A DNA stretch of 64,000 bases, from NCBI GenBank assembly GCA_015058945.1, contig SVBF01000018.1, forward strand, positions 142,587 through 206,586, read 5' to 3'. Shown in pieces: positions 17,901-24,854 of the stretch. The notes below the pieces were generated by a model. The model was not told the origin of the DNA. It searched no databases and worked only from the letters and a program-made list of their open reading frames with translations. A program made the position numbers and the translations under genes. This DNA is from Erysipelotrichaceae bacterium. GTDB taxonomy: Bacteria; Bacillota_I; Bacilli_A; RFN20; CAG-826. Position 1 is the first letter of the stretch. Every line of letters starts with the position of its first letter.

Positions 17901-19417
17901 ACGAAGGCAAATGCATTGCCTTTGGCAGATTTAACGATACCGATTCTTCCAAATACGATATCCGCTCCTTCAGCGAAAGCAGTTTGCCTAATGTCGCTAG
18001 AGTATATCTTCTCGACAAGGGTTCGACTTATTTTGGCGGAACCCCTCAGCTTTACGCCTGGAACGGAGACGCGAACAACGCCGCCTTCCCTGGCACGCCG
18101 ATGAACGAAATCATCCCAGGCGTTTTATGGGGTGGTGTCGTCAATACGGATACCTACGCGAATGTCCTTATCTCCGCTAAAGCATCCGGGGATTGCAACC
18201 AGACCGCGGACCAAACCATCGCCGCGACGGAAGATAAAGTTTTTGTCGCTAGCGGCACTAGTGGCCATACGGTAACCGGGAATTGGGCAGCCAAAGTAAC
18301 AGAAGCAACCGTTCCAGCCGTTGCCTATGTCAATTCCACAGGCACAACGATGGCAATCGGTAACTGGAAAACAGGCGATGGTAGTGACCAAGGCCGAAAC
18401 AAGTACATCTACGAACGCGGTATTCAGGCCGCTAACGGCGATACCCTCTCGGTCAAGATTAACGATGTTGCGGTCACCAGTTTTGTCAGTGCCATGAACA
18501 GCTACCCCTATTTGACCATCACCGGAAGCACCATCAAAGTCAAATTAGGTGAAGGCGAATCCGCGCGTTTCAACTTCTACATCAACGACAAAGACGAACT
18601 CGCCATCATCATGGTCCCTGACCGCGGCAATGGTTTCTATATCATGCCATACAGCAACAGCGCGGTCGGTTTCATTGGCGCGCATAAGATGAGCTCCGCG
18701 AACAACACCACCGCCCTATATGATGGCTACTACGCGGAAAAGAATTCAAAAATCTACATCCGTTCTTACATCGATTCCAAAGATAAGATTTACCCCCTCG
18801 CCGACAGTGTCGACGCCAATATCGCCACAGTCGCAGGAACCGTGAACGTCAAAGGCGAAGAGATCGGGGCCATCATCGAATTACAGAAATCATCCTACTA
18901 CACGATTAACGTCAGCGCAGGCAAGGTGTACATCACCGAATTCACCATGGACGAGTTCTTGAAAATGAACTCCTTAGACCAATATAACCGCACCGTTAGC
19001 AGCCAAACCGATATCTTTAATCAGCTGACCTCAATGGTGCTTGCGGTCAAGTTCAAGCCTACCAGTAACAAGTTCGCCATGAGCCCGCAAGTCTTAGTGA
19101 AAAACGACGCCGCCAACTATCTTGGCGTCGCGGCCGCCTTCGTCACAGAAAGCGCGGCGGAAAACCTTAATCCTTACGAGTATATGCGTGCGAGCGCACG
19201 ATATACGTATAATGAGACGACAAATCCAAACGGTCTAACCAAGCGTGGGACCGATTTCACTTTGCAGGATGCCAGCTTTGCCACAGCTGTCGGCGGCACT
19301 GGATCCTATTACGCATTCATCCTCGTCGACTATGTCTATAGCGCATCTCTCTCTGGCATCGCTTATAACTACAGCGAGAACATAAACTTATTCTTGAGGT
19401 TGGCCCAAGTATCATGA
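14939..19417 (+). CDS. Giant SipW-dependent surface protein with tandem beta-repeats and carbohydrate-binding-like modules
   Basis: 1492 residues. The signal ends TTAISTLAWFTL. After an N-terminal domain of about 210 residues comes a module (about 235-350) like the starch-binding CBM25/26 type, with IWLNLNG, W-N-Q-T-G-D-L-D-F and a final K-L-T-A-Y strand. The 19414 product has the same kind of module. Then come about six tandem units of 90-95 residues (about 354-915). Each opens with a V-G-S/G-G strand and ends with a V-W-V-x-x-type strand. Two further CBM-like modules (about 917-1115) carry NAAFPG repeats, followed by another repeat-like unit and a C-terminal domain. No membrane anchor is seen at the C-terminus. 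Likely a long, carbohydrate-binding tip or matrix component secreted with the fibre subunits. Confidence 0.7.
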   Translation: MGKGRAKIPFWLLIVFSAVTIFTTAISTLAWFTLYAPPSSSMVAGSSDVEIEGVTGYKIKETRKPNGYVDYSQENRIVSQQDLTTNEFTTKENTNKQGFELDFDVPPDGIGYYVVVPNSLGTYKISVDDKNYAKFSAYEHGSAYSAEIFVSEGEAFRIRSYQMKDYETNLTTMTITNSTCNGATIHEGKEVTPDHEGYYRVWIDTTTANDVTTCTVGLELLSKTSPNAGLGRKITRNSLNNKGGQRIWLNLNGQGWRNDSAHIVLDVYDSGGHSWTEMTRNGETDYYYADVPSNASGWSKMIFVRAKSTWSSSAGADFNGYKWNQTGDLDFPDDPKNCYKLTAYESGEWEEYQSARIKVGSNAYANMTWDDTNSEWNYTISGSVASGTALTFEKYGESISITRSADGSDLPYINNLSVSGTTYKIVTGGSNLKIYLHTDNSVWVTTVETAKVSIGGATAQTMTYEDVNSGQWHYSASNVADNATLAFTFSGVSITVSKSPDSSAKWYEKNNFSSNKVIRGNQGLTGGGNIEIYLHKDKTVWVSAVAEIQSGSKGWYALTQNPNNENELQATGMSVSAKDTVALRVNGSTVTYTVNSAAYNNISGTSILKDAENVGMFITKDTTKSLWVEGNKTYALSIGGVSKGEMAYQSASSVHPGWYGLTNISATADTLSITLNGAPVTGLISASGEGVVDNNFNASTGKVRKDGTVSVYFDTSTKAVHVTPIYSITVGSTNLIAELDSGSYKATFSSFADDASVKAFINDQEQTTYTAEGSRDAGATRNNCYGLAGALKTLNGVDTNTVVSFNKSAGTIWVDGYAPTYWIKVGSAEYIKLTEDESNSSIYKANITAAAGDTILFRRNSSGTAFNNDVTPEAPTNLNNINASHVVNTAVEDATLRLNIDTNQVWLSGKEITLKFYDPATSIYIHLWNSSNTSVRNAAFPGEIMTNTGNNVHAYTFTVGNTPWDSVLFSTGNMGRQTVDISLASDLYEGKCIAFGRFNDTDSSKYDIRSFSESSLPNVARVYLLDKGSTYFGGTPQLYAWNGDANNAAFPGTPMNEIIPGVLWGGVVNTDTYANVLISAKASGDCNQTADQTIAATEDKVFVASGTSGHTVTGNWAAKVTEATVPAVAYVNSTGTTMAIGNWKTGDGSDQGRNKYIYERGIQAANGDTLSVKINDVAVTSFVSAMNSYPYLTITGSTIKVKLGEGESARFNFYINDKDELAIIMVPDRGNGFYIMPYSNSAVGFIGAHKMSSANNTTALYDGYYAEKNSKIYIRSYIDSKDKIYPLADSVDANIATVAGTVNVKGEEIGAIIELQKSSYYTINVSAGKVYITEFTMDEFLKMNSLDQYNRTVSSQTDIFNQLTSMVLAVKFKPTSNKFAMSPQVLVKNDAANYLGVAAAFVTESAAENLNPYEYMRASARYTYNETTNPNGLTKRGTDFTLQDASFATAVGGTGSYYAFILVDYVYSASLSGIAYNYSENINLFLRLAQVS
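15990..17680 (+). repeat. About six tandem protein repeats inside the giant surface protein
   Basis: Protein-level repeats of about 90-95 residues start near 16000, 16288, 16570, 16840, 17115 and 17400. Each has an opening K/S-x-x-V/I-G-(S/G) strand and a closing (V/I)-(W/H)-V strand (VWVTT, VWVSA, SLWVEG, AVHVTP, TIWVDG, VWLSG). Identity between units is low, so the DNA is not a perfect repeat. Confidence 0.6.
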
Positions 19418-19905
19418 AGAAGCGCGGTTTGATTCTGACATCTCTTTCCCTTCTCATCGGGGCACTCGCGGTAACCGGCGCGACTTCTTTGGCCGCGTTT
19501 GAAAGCTCGAAGAGGGAAATCAAAATCGTGGGCACCAACGGCATGCACGGCAGCACCATCTTCCTATCCGCCGGCGTATGGGAAGATGACGTCGAAGCTT
19601 CGTTCCACTTGTTTTCTTGGGCTGATGGGAAAGAAACGATTTGGCTTTCGCCTGTAGGAAAAGCAACCGAAAACGGCTATTACATCTTTGAATTGGACAC
19701 GAAGAATTACACCAACATCATTTTCGCCCGCATGGATCCCGCGCATAACGCAAAGTCGGACTTTGATCAAAACACCAACTATCTATGGAACAAAACAGCC
19801 GACTTAACCTTCGATGCCTCAAAGCGTCTCTATAAAATCACCGGCTGGGGAGCATACGGCCAAAAGGTTTCCGTTGGGGAATGGGCCGTTTATAACGATA
19901 ACTGA
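19414..19905 (+). CDS. Small secreted carbohydrate-binding-like protein
   Basis: 163 residues. The signal ends GATSLAAFESS, a weak version of the SipW-type site with no Trp. The mature part is a single CBM25/26-like module: TIFLSAGVW, HLFSWADG, ENGYYIFELD, IIFARMDP, LWNKTADLTF, LYKITGWG. The same order of motifs occurs in the module at about residues 235-350 of the giant protein upstream. The gene overlaps it by ATGA and is the last of the operon. A starch or glycan-binding role is inferred from the module type. Confidence 0.65.
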   Translation: MKKRGLILTSLSLLIGALAVTGATSLAAFESSKREIKIVGTNGMHGSTIFLSAGVWEDDVEASFHLFSWADGKETIWLSPVGKATENGYYIFELDTKNYTNIIFARMDPAHNAKSDFDQNTNYLWNKTADLTFDASKRLYKITGWGAYGQKVSVGEWAVYNDN

Positions 19906-19911
19906 CCCTGA

Positions 19912-21099
19912 TTATCCAATCGCGTCGGCGTTCAAGCGGAAGTAAGTTTGGAAGCCGACTTTTTCTTTGATTAGCCAGCCCTTTGTCTCAATGTCGCTTA
20001 GATGTCTTTTAACCGTAATGACGGATACGCCTGTTCGCTTTGCGATATCCTCGATCCTCACGCCGAAAGAAGCATAGGAGGTCACGTCCGCTAGATAAGA
20101 AAGGATGGCATCCTTATTTAATAAGACGCCCGCTCCTTCCAATGAGGAACGAAGCATGCGCGATTGTTCTTTCTTCAAGGAAACTTCATCCAATAGCGCA
20201 TCGTATTCTTCAGACAATAAGGAAAGGTTCGGATAAACGAACGTCGATAAATCCGAACGGTTACGGACATCTTGCGTCTGCGTAAAGGCTTTGTAATAGC
20301 GGCTTTTCCTTTTCCCGATCGCGGTCGCTAGACGGAAAGCGACGACCAAAGGCAATTCCTTGGAAGCAAAGCGCGTCATCAGGTAACGTCCGCATCGGCC
20401 ATTGCCGTCATAGAAAGGATGGGCGAACTCAAAGATATAGTGCGCGATGAATAATCTTTCCCAAATCGATGGCGTATCCCCTAACGATACTTGAAGGAAT
20501 ACCTTAAGCGCCTCTTGGATCCTTTCTTCGGGGTACAAGCCATTATGGATCGGCTCAATGCCATTGGTGACCGAGACGACGTCTTTACGGAAGAGCTGAC
20601 CATCGGGTTTGTCTTCCGCCGCTAACGCGTCTTCCATCAGCTGGTCATATTCTTTCCGGATGTCTTCCAGGGTTCGGATTTCCTCATCCGCGCCTTCGCT
20701 AAGCAATAACTGATATTTGTTCGTGATCGAGCGCACTTTCAGTTTCTTCGTCGAGCCGACGTCATCCATGATGCGATAAATGTCCTTACGGGTGGAAAAG
20801 ACGCCTTCGATCTCATTGGTTTGAATGACTTCTTCGACAAGGCAAGCACGCATGAACTCGCGTTCGGCGACCGAGGGAATCTCTTTTAGGCTTTCCCTAA
20901 GGGCGGCATCCTTCTTTTGGATTTCCCCTAATAGCTCTTCCACCGCTTCATCGCGCGGATAAAAGAGGGGGCTACCGCTGAATTTCAACGGGTATTTGAT
21001 CGTGGCTTTGTCCTCACGCCGCGCCAAAAGGTATCGCTCAAACTGGGCGGAATCGCTTTGCACGAAGTGAACGTAAGTGGAAACGAATTTGTGATTCAT
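19912..21099 (-). CDS. fic: Fic family protein (class II-like) with C-terminal winged helix
   Basis: The start chosen is the ATG at 21099 (MNHKF). An earlier in-frame start adds only 22 residues running through a palindrome. The inhibitory motif TNEIEG is at about residues 92-97. The Fic motif HPFYDGNGRCGR (about 225-236) is intact, so AMP transfer to a target hydroxyl is expected, held off by the inhibitory glutamate. The C-terminal 60-80 residues form an HTH of the winged type (VITVKRHLSDI), as in many Fic proteins that may autoregulate. It converges on the fibre operon with only 6 nt between stops and diverges from hipBA. Confidence 0.85.
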   Translation of the reverse strand: MNHKFVSTYVHFVQSDSAQFERYLLARREDKATIKYPLKFSGSPLFYPRDEAVEELLGEIQKKDAALRESLKEIPSVAEREFMRACLVEEVIQTNEIEGVFSTRKDIYRIMDDVGSTKKLKVRSITNKYQLLLSEGADEEIRTLEDIRKEYDQLMEDALAAEDKPDGQLFRKDVVSVTNGIEPIHNGLYPEERIQEALKVFLQVSLGDTPSIWERLFIAHYIFEFAHPFYDGNGRCGRYLMTRFASKELPLVVAFRLATAIGKRKSRYYKAFTQTQDVRNRSDLSTFVYPNLSLLSEEYDALLDEVSLKKEQSRMLRSSLEGAGVLLNKDAILSYLADVTSYASFGVRIEDIAKRTGVSVITVKRHLSDIETKGWLIKEKVGFQTYFRLNADAIG

Positions 21100-21139
21100 C
21101 TTAAGAATAAGGTAATGAAGTTTGCTTCGATTATCAACA

Positions 21140-21185
21140 AAAATGATACTTTGGACGAAAAACAATCATTTCAAAGTATCATTTT
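21140..21185. promoter_or_regulatory. Perfect 14-bp inverted repeat between fic and hipBA (operator candidate)
   Basis: AAAATGATACTTTG at 21140-21153 is repeated inverted as CAAAGTATCATTTT at 21172-21185, separated by 18 nt. A related half-site TATTATCATTTT occurs at about 21299-21310 inside the hipB promoter. A second short palindrome, TTTCCAA/TTGGAAA, lies at 21216-21236. These are plausible binding sites for the Fic winged helix or for HipB. Confidence 0.55.
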
Positions 21186-21288
21186 GGAAACCTCACACTT
21201 TCCCTTTTCTACTGATTTCCAAATAAATATTGGAAAGGGATAGAATTGCTTTTCCGTCAGAAAAAGGCAGCAAAATTCAAAAGCGAAA

Positions 21289-21317
21289 TTGTATAAAATA
21301 TTATCATTTTCTACTAT
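21289..21317 (+). promoter_or_regulatory. hipB promoter, leaderless type
   Basis: TTGTAT, exactly 17 nt, TACTAT, then 6 nt to the hipB ATG. The transcript should start at the start codon. No Shine-Dalgarno sequence is present. Confidence 0.65.
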
Positions 21318-21323
21318 TTTTTC

Positions 21324-21656
21324 ATGATAATTGATAAAATATTGTCAATGGTACAGCTTGGCATTGAATTAGAAGACATCATCGGGATCAAAACACCGGA
21401 AACGGTCGCAAAAGAACTCATGGACCGTGTGCGTCTTCGTAGGAAACAAAGAGGATATAGCCGTGCAAAACTAGCCGCCCTTTCCGGCGTCAAAGAAGCG
21501 ACGATCCGCCATGCGGAGAACACGGGAAAGATTTCCCTTATCCATCTTTTGTATATCGCTTCTGCCCTGGATTATTTAGACGAATTCAAAGCCCTATTCT
21601 CCACCCCGCGTTTCCGCACCATCGAAGAGGTAATCGCCAGCAATGGAAAACATTAA
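21324..21656 (+). CDS. hipB: HipB-like XRE-family antitoxin
   Basis: 110 residues with a Cro/CI-type HTH (RKQRGYSRAKLAALSGVKEA..., about residues 35-70) and a short C-terminal helix pair. It overlaps the HipA-like kinase gene by 14 nt, the usual antitoxin-toxin order. It would bind the operator upstream, repress the pair and neutralise HipA. The start is supported by the promoter whose -10 lies 6 nt before this ATG. Confidence 0.8.
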   Translation: MIIDKILSMVQLGIELEDIIGIKTPETVAKELMDRVRLRRKQRGYSRAKLAALSGVKEATIRHAENTGKISLIHLLYIASALDYLDEFKALFSTPRFRTIEEVIASNGKH

Positions 21657-22794
21657 TCACCTCGATGTACTTTATCGTGGGATCAAAGTAGGCACTCTTG
21701 GCCTAGTTCCCGATAACCCCTACACCTATTTTTCCTATGACGCGGAATGGCTAAAAAGTGGTTTTTCCATTTCGCCATTCCATCTTCCGCTCAAAGAGGG
21801 GCTATTCCGCGCGGATAAGCCTTACCTTTTTGGTTTATTCGGCCCGTTCTATGACTGCCTCCCCGACTCATGGGGAAACCGCGTCATCGATTCTTATCTA
21901 CACCGTAAAGGGATACCCGCGAAAGAAATCAGTATTCTTACTCGCTTATTCCTCTTGAACGACTCCTCCTTAGGCGGGCTTCGCTTCGACCCATCCCAAG
22001 GAGAAAAGACCGAATTGGGAGACATGGACATCGTTTCGCTCCGCAAGGAAATAGACGCGATTCTCTTTGACGAGAAGCTCGACGAGCAAGACCTCAAACA
22101 GATCTATGCCCGTGCCTCGAGCACCGGCGGCAGCAGGCCCAAGGTCAACGCCATCATCGACGGCAAGGCTTGGATCATCAAATTCCCCTCTCGCGACGAC
22201 AAAGAAACCATTGGCCAAATGGAATTCGATTACATGGAGGCGGCCGAGGAATGCGGATTGAATGTGCCCGCGCACCGTTTGATTTCGGATAGCGATGGCC
22301 ACCGCTACTTTGCCTGCGAACGCTTCGACCGCGACGAAAATGGCAATGGCATCCACCGTCTCTCCCTCGCCGGTCTACTCGAGACCAACAATGCTTTCCC
22401 CCAAGTGGACTACATCACGTTTTTGCAAGTCACGGCAAAGCTTTGCCCGCAAGATTTGGAAGAGGCGTTCCGTCTCATGTGCTTCAACGCGTTCGCTGGG
22501 AATTTCGATGACCACTCCGAGAACTTCTCCTTCATTTATGACGAGCGAGATAAGCAATATCGTTTATCCCCCTGCTATGACTTGACGACCCAAGAGGGGC
22601 AGTCCGTACATCAACTAGGTTTTGGAAGGCAAGGCACCCCGACTTACGACACCTTCCTCGCCATGGCGGATAAGGTATCCCTGCCTAAATATAGGGCGAA
22701 GCAAATCATCGAAAAGGTCAAAGAGGTCGTTACCCATCGACTTGCCAAATACTACGACTTTTTCGCCTTGGACGGCCGCGACTTCTACCGCTAA
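21643..22794 (+). CDS. hipA: HipA-like serine/threonine kinase toxin
   Basis: 383 residues in one piece with both the HipA N-terminal subdomain and the kinase core. Visible motifs: the SSTGGSRPKV glycine/ATP loop (about 159-168), a K in AWIIKFPS (about 176-183), the catalytic loop NFDDHSENFSF (287-297), and the metal-binding YDLT (312-315). All key Asp residues (290 and 313) are present, so kinase activity is expected. In E. coli HipA phosphorylates GltX; the target here is unknown. It is paired with HipB and diverges from a Fic gene. Confidence 0.85.
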   Translation: MENINHLDVLYRGIKVGTLGLVPDNPYTYFSYDAEWLKSGFSISPFHLPLKEGLFRADKPYLFGLFGPFYDCLPDSWGNRVIDSYLHRKGIPAKEISILTRLFLLNDSSLGGLRFDPSQGEKTELGDMDIVSLRKEIDAILFDEKLDEQDLKQIYARASSTGGSRPKVNAIIDGKAWIIKFPSRDDKETIGQMEFDYMEAAEECGLNVPAHRLISDSDGHRYFACERFDRDENGNGIHRLSLAGLLETNNAFPQVDYITFLQVTAKLCPQDLEEAFRLMCFNAFAGNFDDHSENFSFIYDERDKQYRLSPCYDLTTQEGQSVHQLGFGRQGTPTYDTFLAMADKVSLPKYRAKQIIEKVKEVVTHRLAKYYDFFALDGRDFYR

Positions 22795-22827
22795 AGGCCC
22801 ATGATCTAAGGGCAATTACGCCTAAAC

Positions 22828-22844
22828 TTTTCCATTATGGAAAA
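22828..22844. promoter_or_regulatory. 17-bp perfect palindrome upstream of the MFS gene
   Basis: TTTTCCATTATGGAAAA, 65 nt before the MFS start codon and upstream of its predicted promoter (TTCCCA-17-TAATAT). A possible operator. Confidence 0.45.
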
Positions 22845-22909
22845 CGTTTTGTCTTATTCTCATTTGGTAGGACTTCCCATAGGGAACAAAAGAGCCTAAT
22901 ATTTCCGCC

Positions 22910-24106
22910 GTGACTAAAAAGCGTCTCTTTCTACTCGCCTGCCCCATCTATCTCTTCTTTTATATGGGCGACGCCCTACTTACGGGTTATTACGCTTTGA
23001 ATTTCCTTAACCGCGGCATGGACGAACATCAGCAGTCCGTCTTGCTCGGTTTGATCCCCTTCGCCTTGTTCCTTGGGTGCATCTTCTTCAGCTTCATCGC
23101 GAGGACCAGGAAGCGGGCGATATGGTTATTCCGCATCTGCGCCTTGCTCGAAGCGGGGTTAGTGCTTGGCTACTATTGGTGCGACACCTATGTCTCCCTA
23201 TTGATCCTTACGCCGCTGCTCGGCTTCTTTAACGGTGCGCCCTTTGCCTTGATCGAAGGTTATCTCGTCCCCTTGACAGAGAAATACGGCGGCCATTATT
23301 CCAACATCCGTATCTTTGGCTCGCTCGGATATATCGTCTCTTTGGCAGGCGGTTACTTCATTTTGAGCCAGTTACCCCTGCAAAACTCCTACTTTTTCTC
23401 CTGTGCGTTCTTCTTTATTGCCCTCATCCTTTCCTTCTTCCTCTACGACCACAGCGAGGATGACCTACCCTCAAGAACCAATGAGGACATAAAGGAGAAA
23501 GAGAAAGACCGTCTCACCAAGACGGCATTAGTCGCCGCGGGTATCTTCATCGTCGCGAACTTCTTCTTTTATGGCGTCCTTCACGCGGCTACCTACCTTC
23601 TTCCCGTCCGATTAAGGACCCTAGGCTTCCTCGACCAAGACTATTCCATGGCGCGCGCCATCGGGGTCATGATCGAATCCGGGGCGATGTTGCTCATGCC
23701 CTTATTGCCGCGCATCACCAAAAGCAAATTCATTCCGGTTTATATCGGCGCCTCTTTGTTCGTCGCCGGCGTGAGCATGGGCATCTATTTCAACGACCCC
23801 TGGTGGCTCGTCTATCTCTTCTTCGCAATCACTGGCATTGGCAAAGCCTTCCTCTTTTCTTATCAATCGTTGTTGCTTGAGGAGATCGTCGGAAAGAAAG
23901 CCCTGAGCCTCGTCTTCACTTTCACCACCGGGGCGATCAACCTCGCCGCCGCCATATGGAACCTCTCCTCCTCGTGGATTTATGACGCGATCGGATTCCA
24001 AGGTTTCTTTATCATGATCACCGTCGCCGGGGCGGCGGGTGTCTTATTGTTGCTTTTGCTGCTTCTAATGAAACGTCATCACAAACTCTCGCCCGTTTCG
24101 GAATAA
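22910..24106 (+). CDS. MFS transporter (MFS_1_like/LacY-like family)
   Basis: 398 residues with about 12 hydrophobic segments and a central cytoplasmic loop rich in Glu/Lys (about 185-205), the usual 6+6 layout. IEGYLVPLTEKYGGHYSNIRIFGSLGY matches the loop 4-5 region of MFS_1_like permeases (LacY, nucleoside/H+ symporter group). Substrate unknown, perhaps a sugar or nucleoside. The GTG start lies 7 nt after a TAATAT -10 and has no Shine-Dalgarno sequence. It stands alone before the ABC operon. Confidence 0.7.
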   Translation: MTKKRLFLLACPIYLFFYMGDALLTGYYALNFLNRGMDEHQQSVLLGLIPFALFLGCIFFSFIARTRKRAIWLFRICALLEAGLVLGYYWCDTYVSLLILTPLLGFFNGAPFALIEGYLVPLTEKYGGHYSNIRIFGSLGYIVSLAGGYFILSQLPLQNSYFFSCAFFFIALILSFFLYDHSEDDLPSRTNEDIKEKEKDRLTKTALVAAGIFIVANFFFYGVLHAATYLLPVRLRTLGFLDQDYSMARAIGVMIESGAMLLMPLLPRITKSKFIPVYIGASLFVAGVSMGIYFNDPWWLVYLFFAITGIGKAFLFSYQSLLLEEIVGKKALSLVFTFTTGAINLAAAIWNLSSSWIYDAIGFQGFFIMITVAGAAGVLLLLLLLLMKRHHKLSPVSE

Positions 24107-24146
24107 TTTGCTCCCCATTGCTTTGTACCTTAGGTACAATTCTTGC

Positions 24147-24851
24147 ATGGGAAAAATAATCATAGAGCACCTGTCCAAGATCTATAACCAAGGGCAGCAA
24201 AACGAAGTCCGCGCCTTAGACGACGTGAGCTTTAGCCTCGACGAAGGCGAACTCGTCGTCATCCTCGGCCCTTCCGGCGCCGGGAAATCCACCTTGCTAA
24301 ACATCCTCGGCGGCATGGATACCGCCACCAGCGGAACCTACTCCATCGGGGGACGCGACGTCGCTTCTTTCAAAGAGAACGAACTCACCTCCTTCCGCCG
24401 CAAGGACATCGGCTTCGTCTTCCAGTTCTATAACTTGGTCCCAAACCTCACCGCGCTTGAAAACGTTGAACTCGCCGCAAGCGTCTCCAAGAACCCATTG
24501 GAGCCGCGCCAGGTCATGGAATCGGTCGGTCTATCCAAGCGACTCAATAACTTCCCGAGTCAACTTTCCGGTGGTGAGCAACAACGCACCGCGATCGCCC
24601 GCGCCGTCGCGAAGAACCCCGAGCTCCTTTTGGCCGACGAGCCTACTGGCGCGCTAGACTCCAAAACCGGTGCCGAGATCCTTGAGCTGCTCAACCATCT
24701 CGCCAAGGAATACAAGAAGACCATCATCATGGTCACCCATAACGCCCAAATCGCCTTGATGGCGGAACGCGTCATCCGCATCGCCGACGGCAAAATCGCC
24801 GCCAACGAAATCAACGAGCATCCCCTCGATCCCAAGGACATTCAGTGGTAG
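24147..24851 (+). CDS. ABC transporter ATP-binding protein (MacB/LolD-like)
   Basis: The start chosen is the ATG at 24147, which lies 6 nt after a TACAAT -10. Walker A GPSGAGKST, Q-loop region FQFYNLVPNLTALENVELA, signature LSGGEQQR, Walker B LLLADEPTGALD and the switch histidine in VTHN are all present. This is the LolD/MacB subgroup that pairs with FtsX-fold permeases. The permease starts 3 nt downstream. It powers mechanotransmission or export, for example of lipopeptides, bacteriocins or lipoproteins, rather than classical import. Confidence 0.85.
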   Translation: MGKIIIEHLSKIYNQGQQNEVRALDDVSFSLDEGELVVILGPSGAGKSTLLNILGGMDTATSGTYSIGGRDVASFKENELTSFRRKDIGFVFQFYNLVPNLTALENVELAASVSKNPLEPRQVMESVGLSKRLNNFPSQLSGGEQQRTAIARAVAKNPELLLADEPTGALDSKTGAEILELLNHLAKEYKKTIIMVTHNAQIALMAERVIRIADGKIAANEINEHPLDPKDIQW

Positions 24852-24854
24852 TCC

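Noticed and set aside
21100..21165. Upstream start of the Fic protein
   Set aside because: The extra 22 residues run through the inverted repeat and have no conserved sequence; the ATG at 21099 begins the family-like part.
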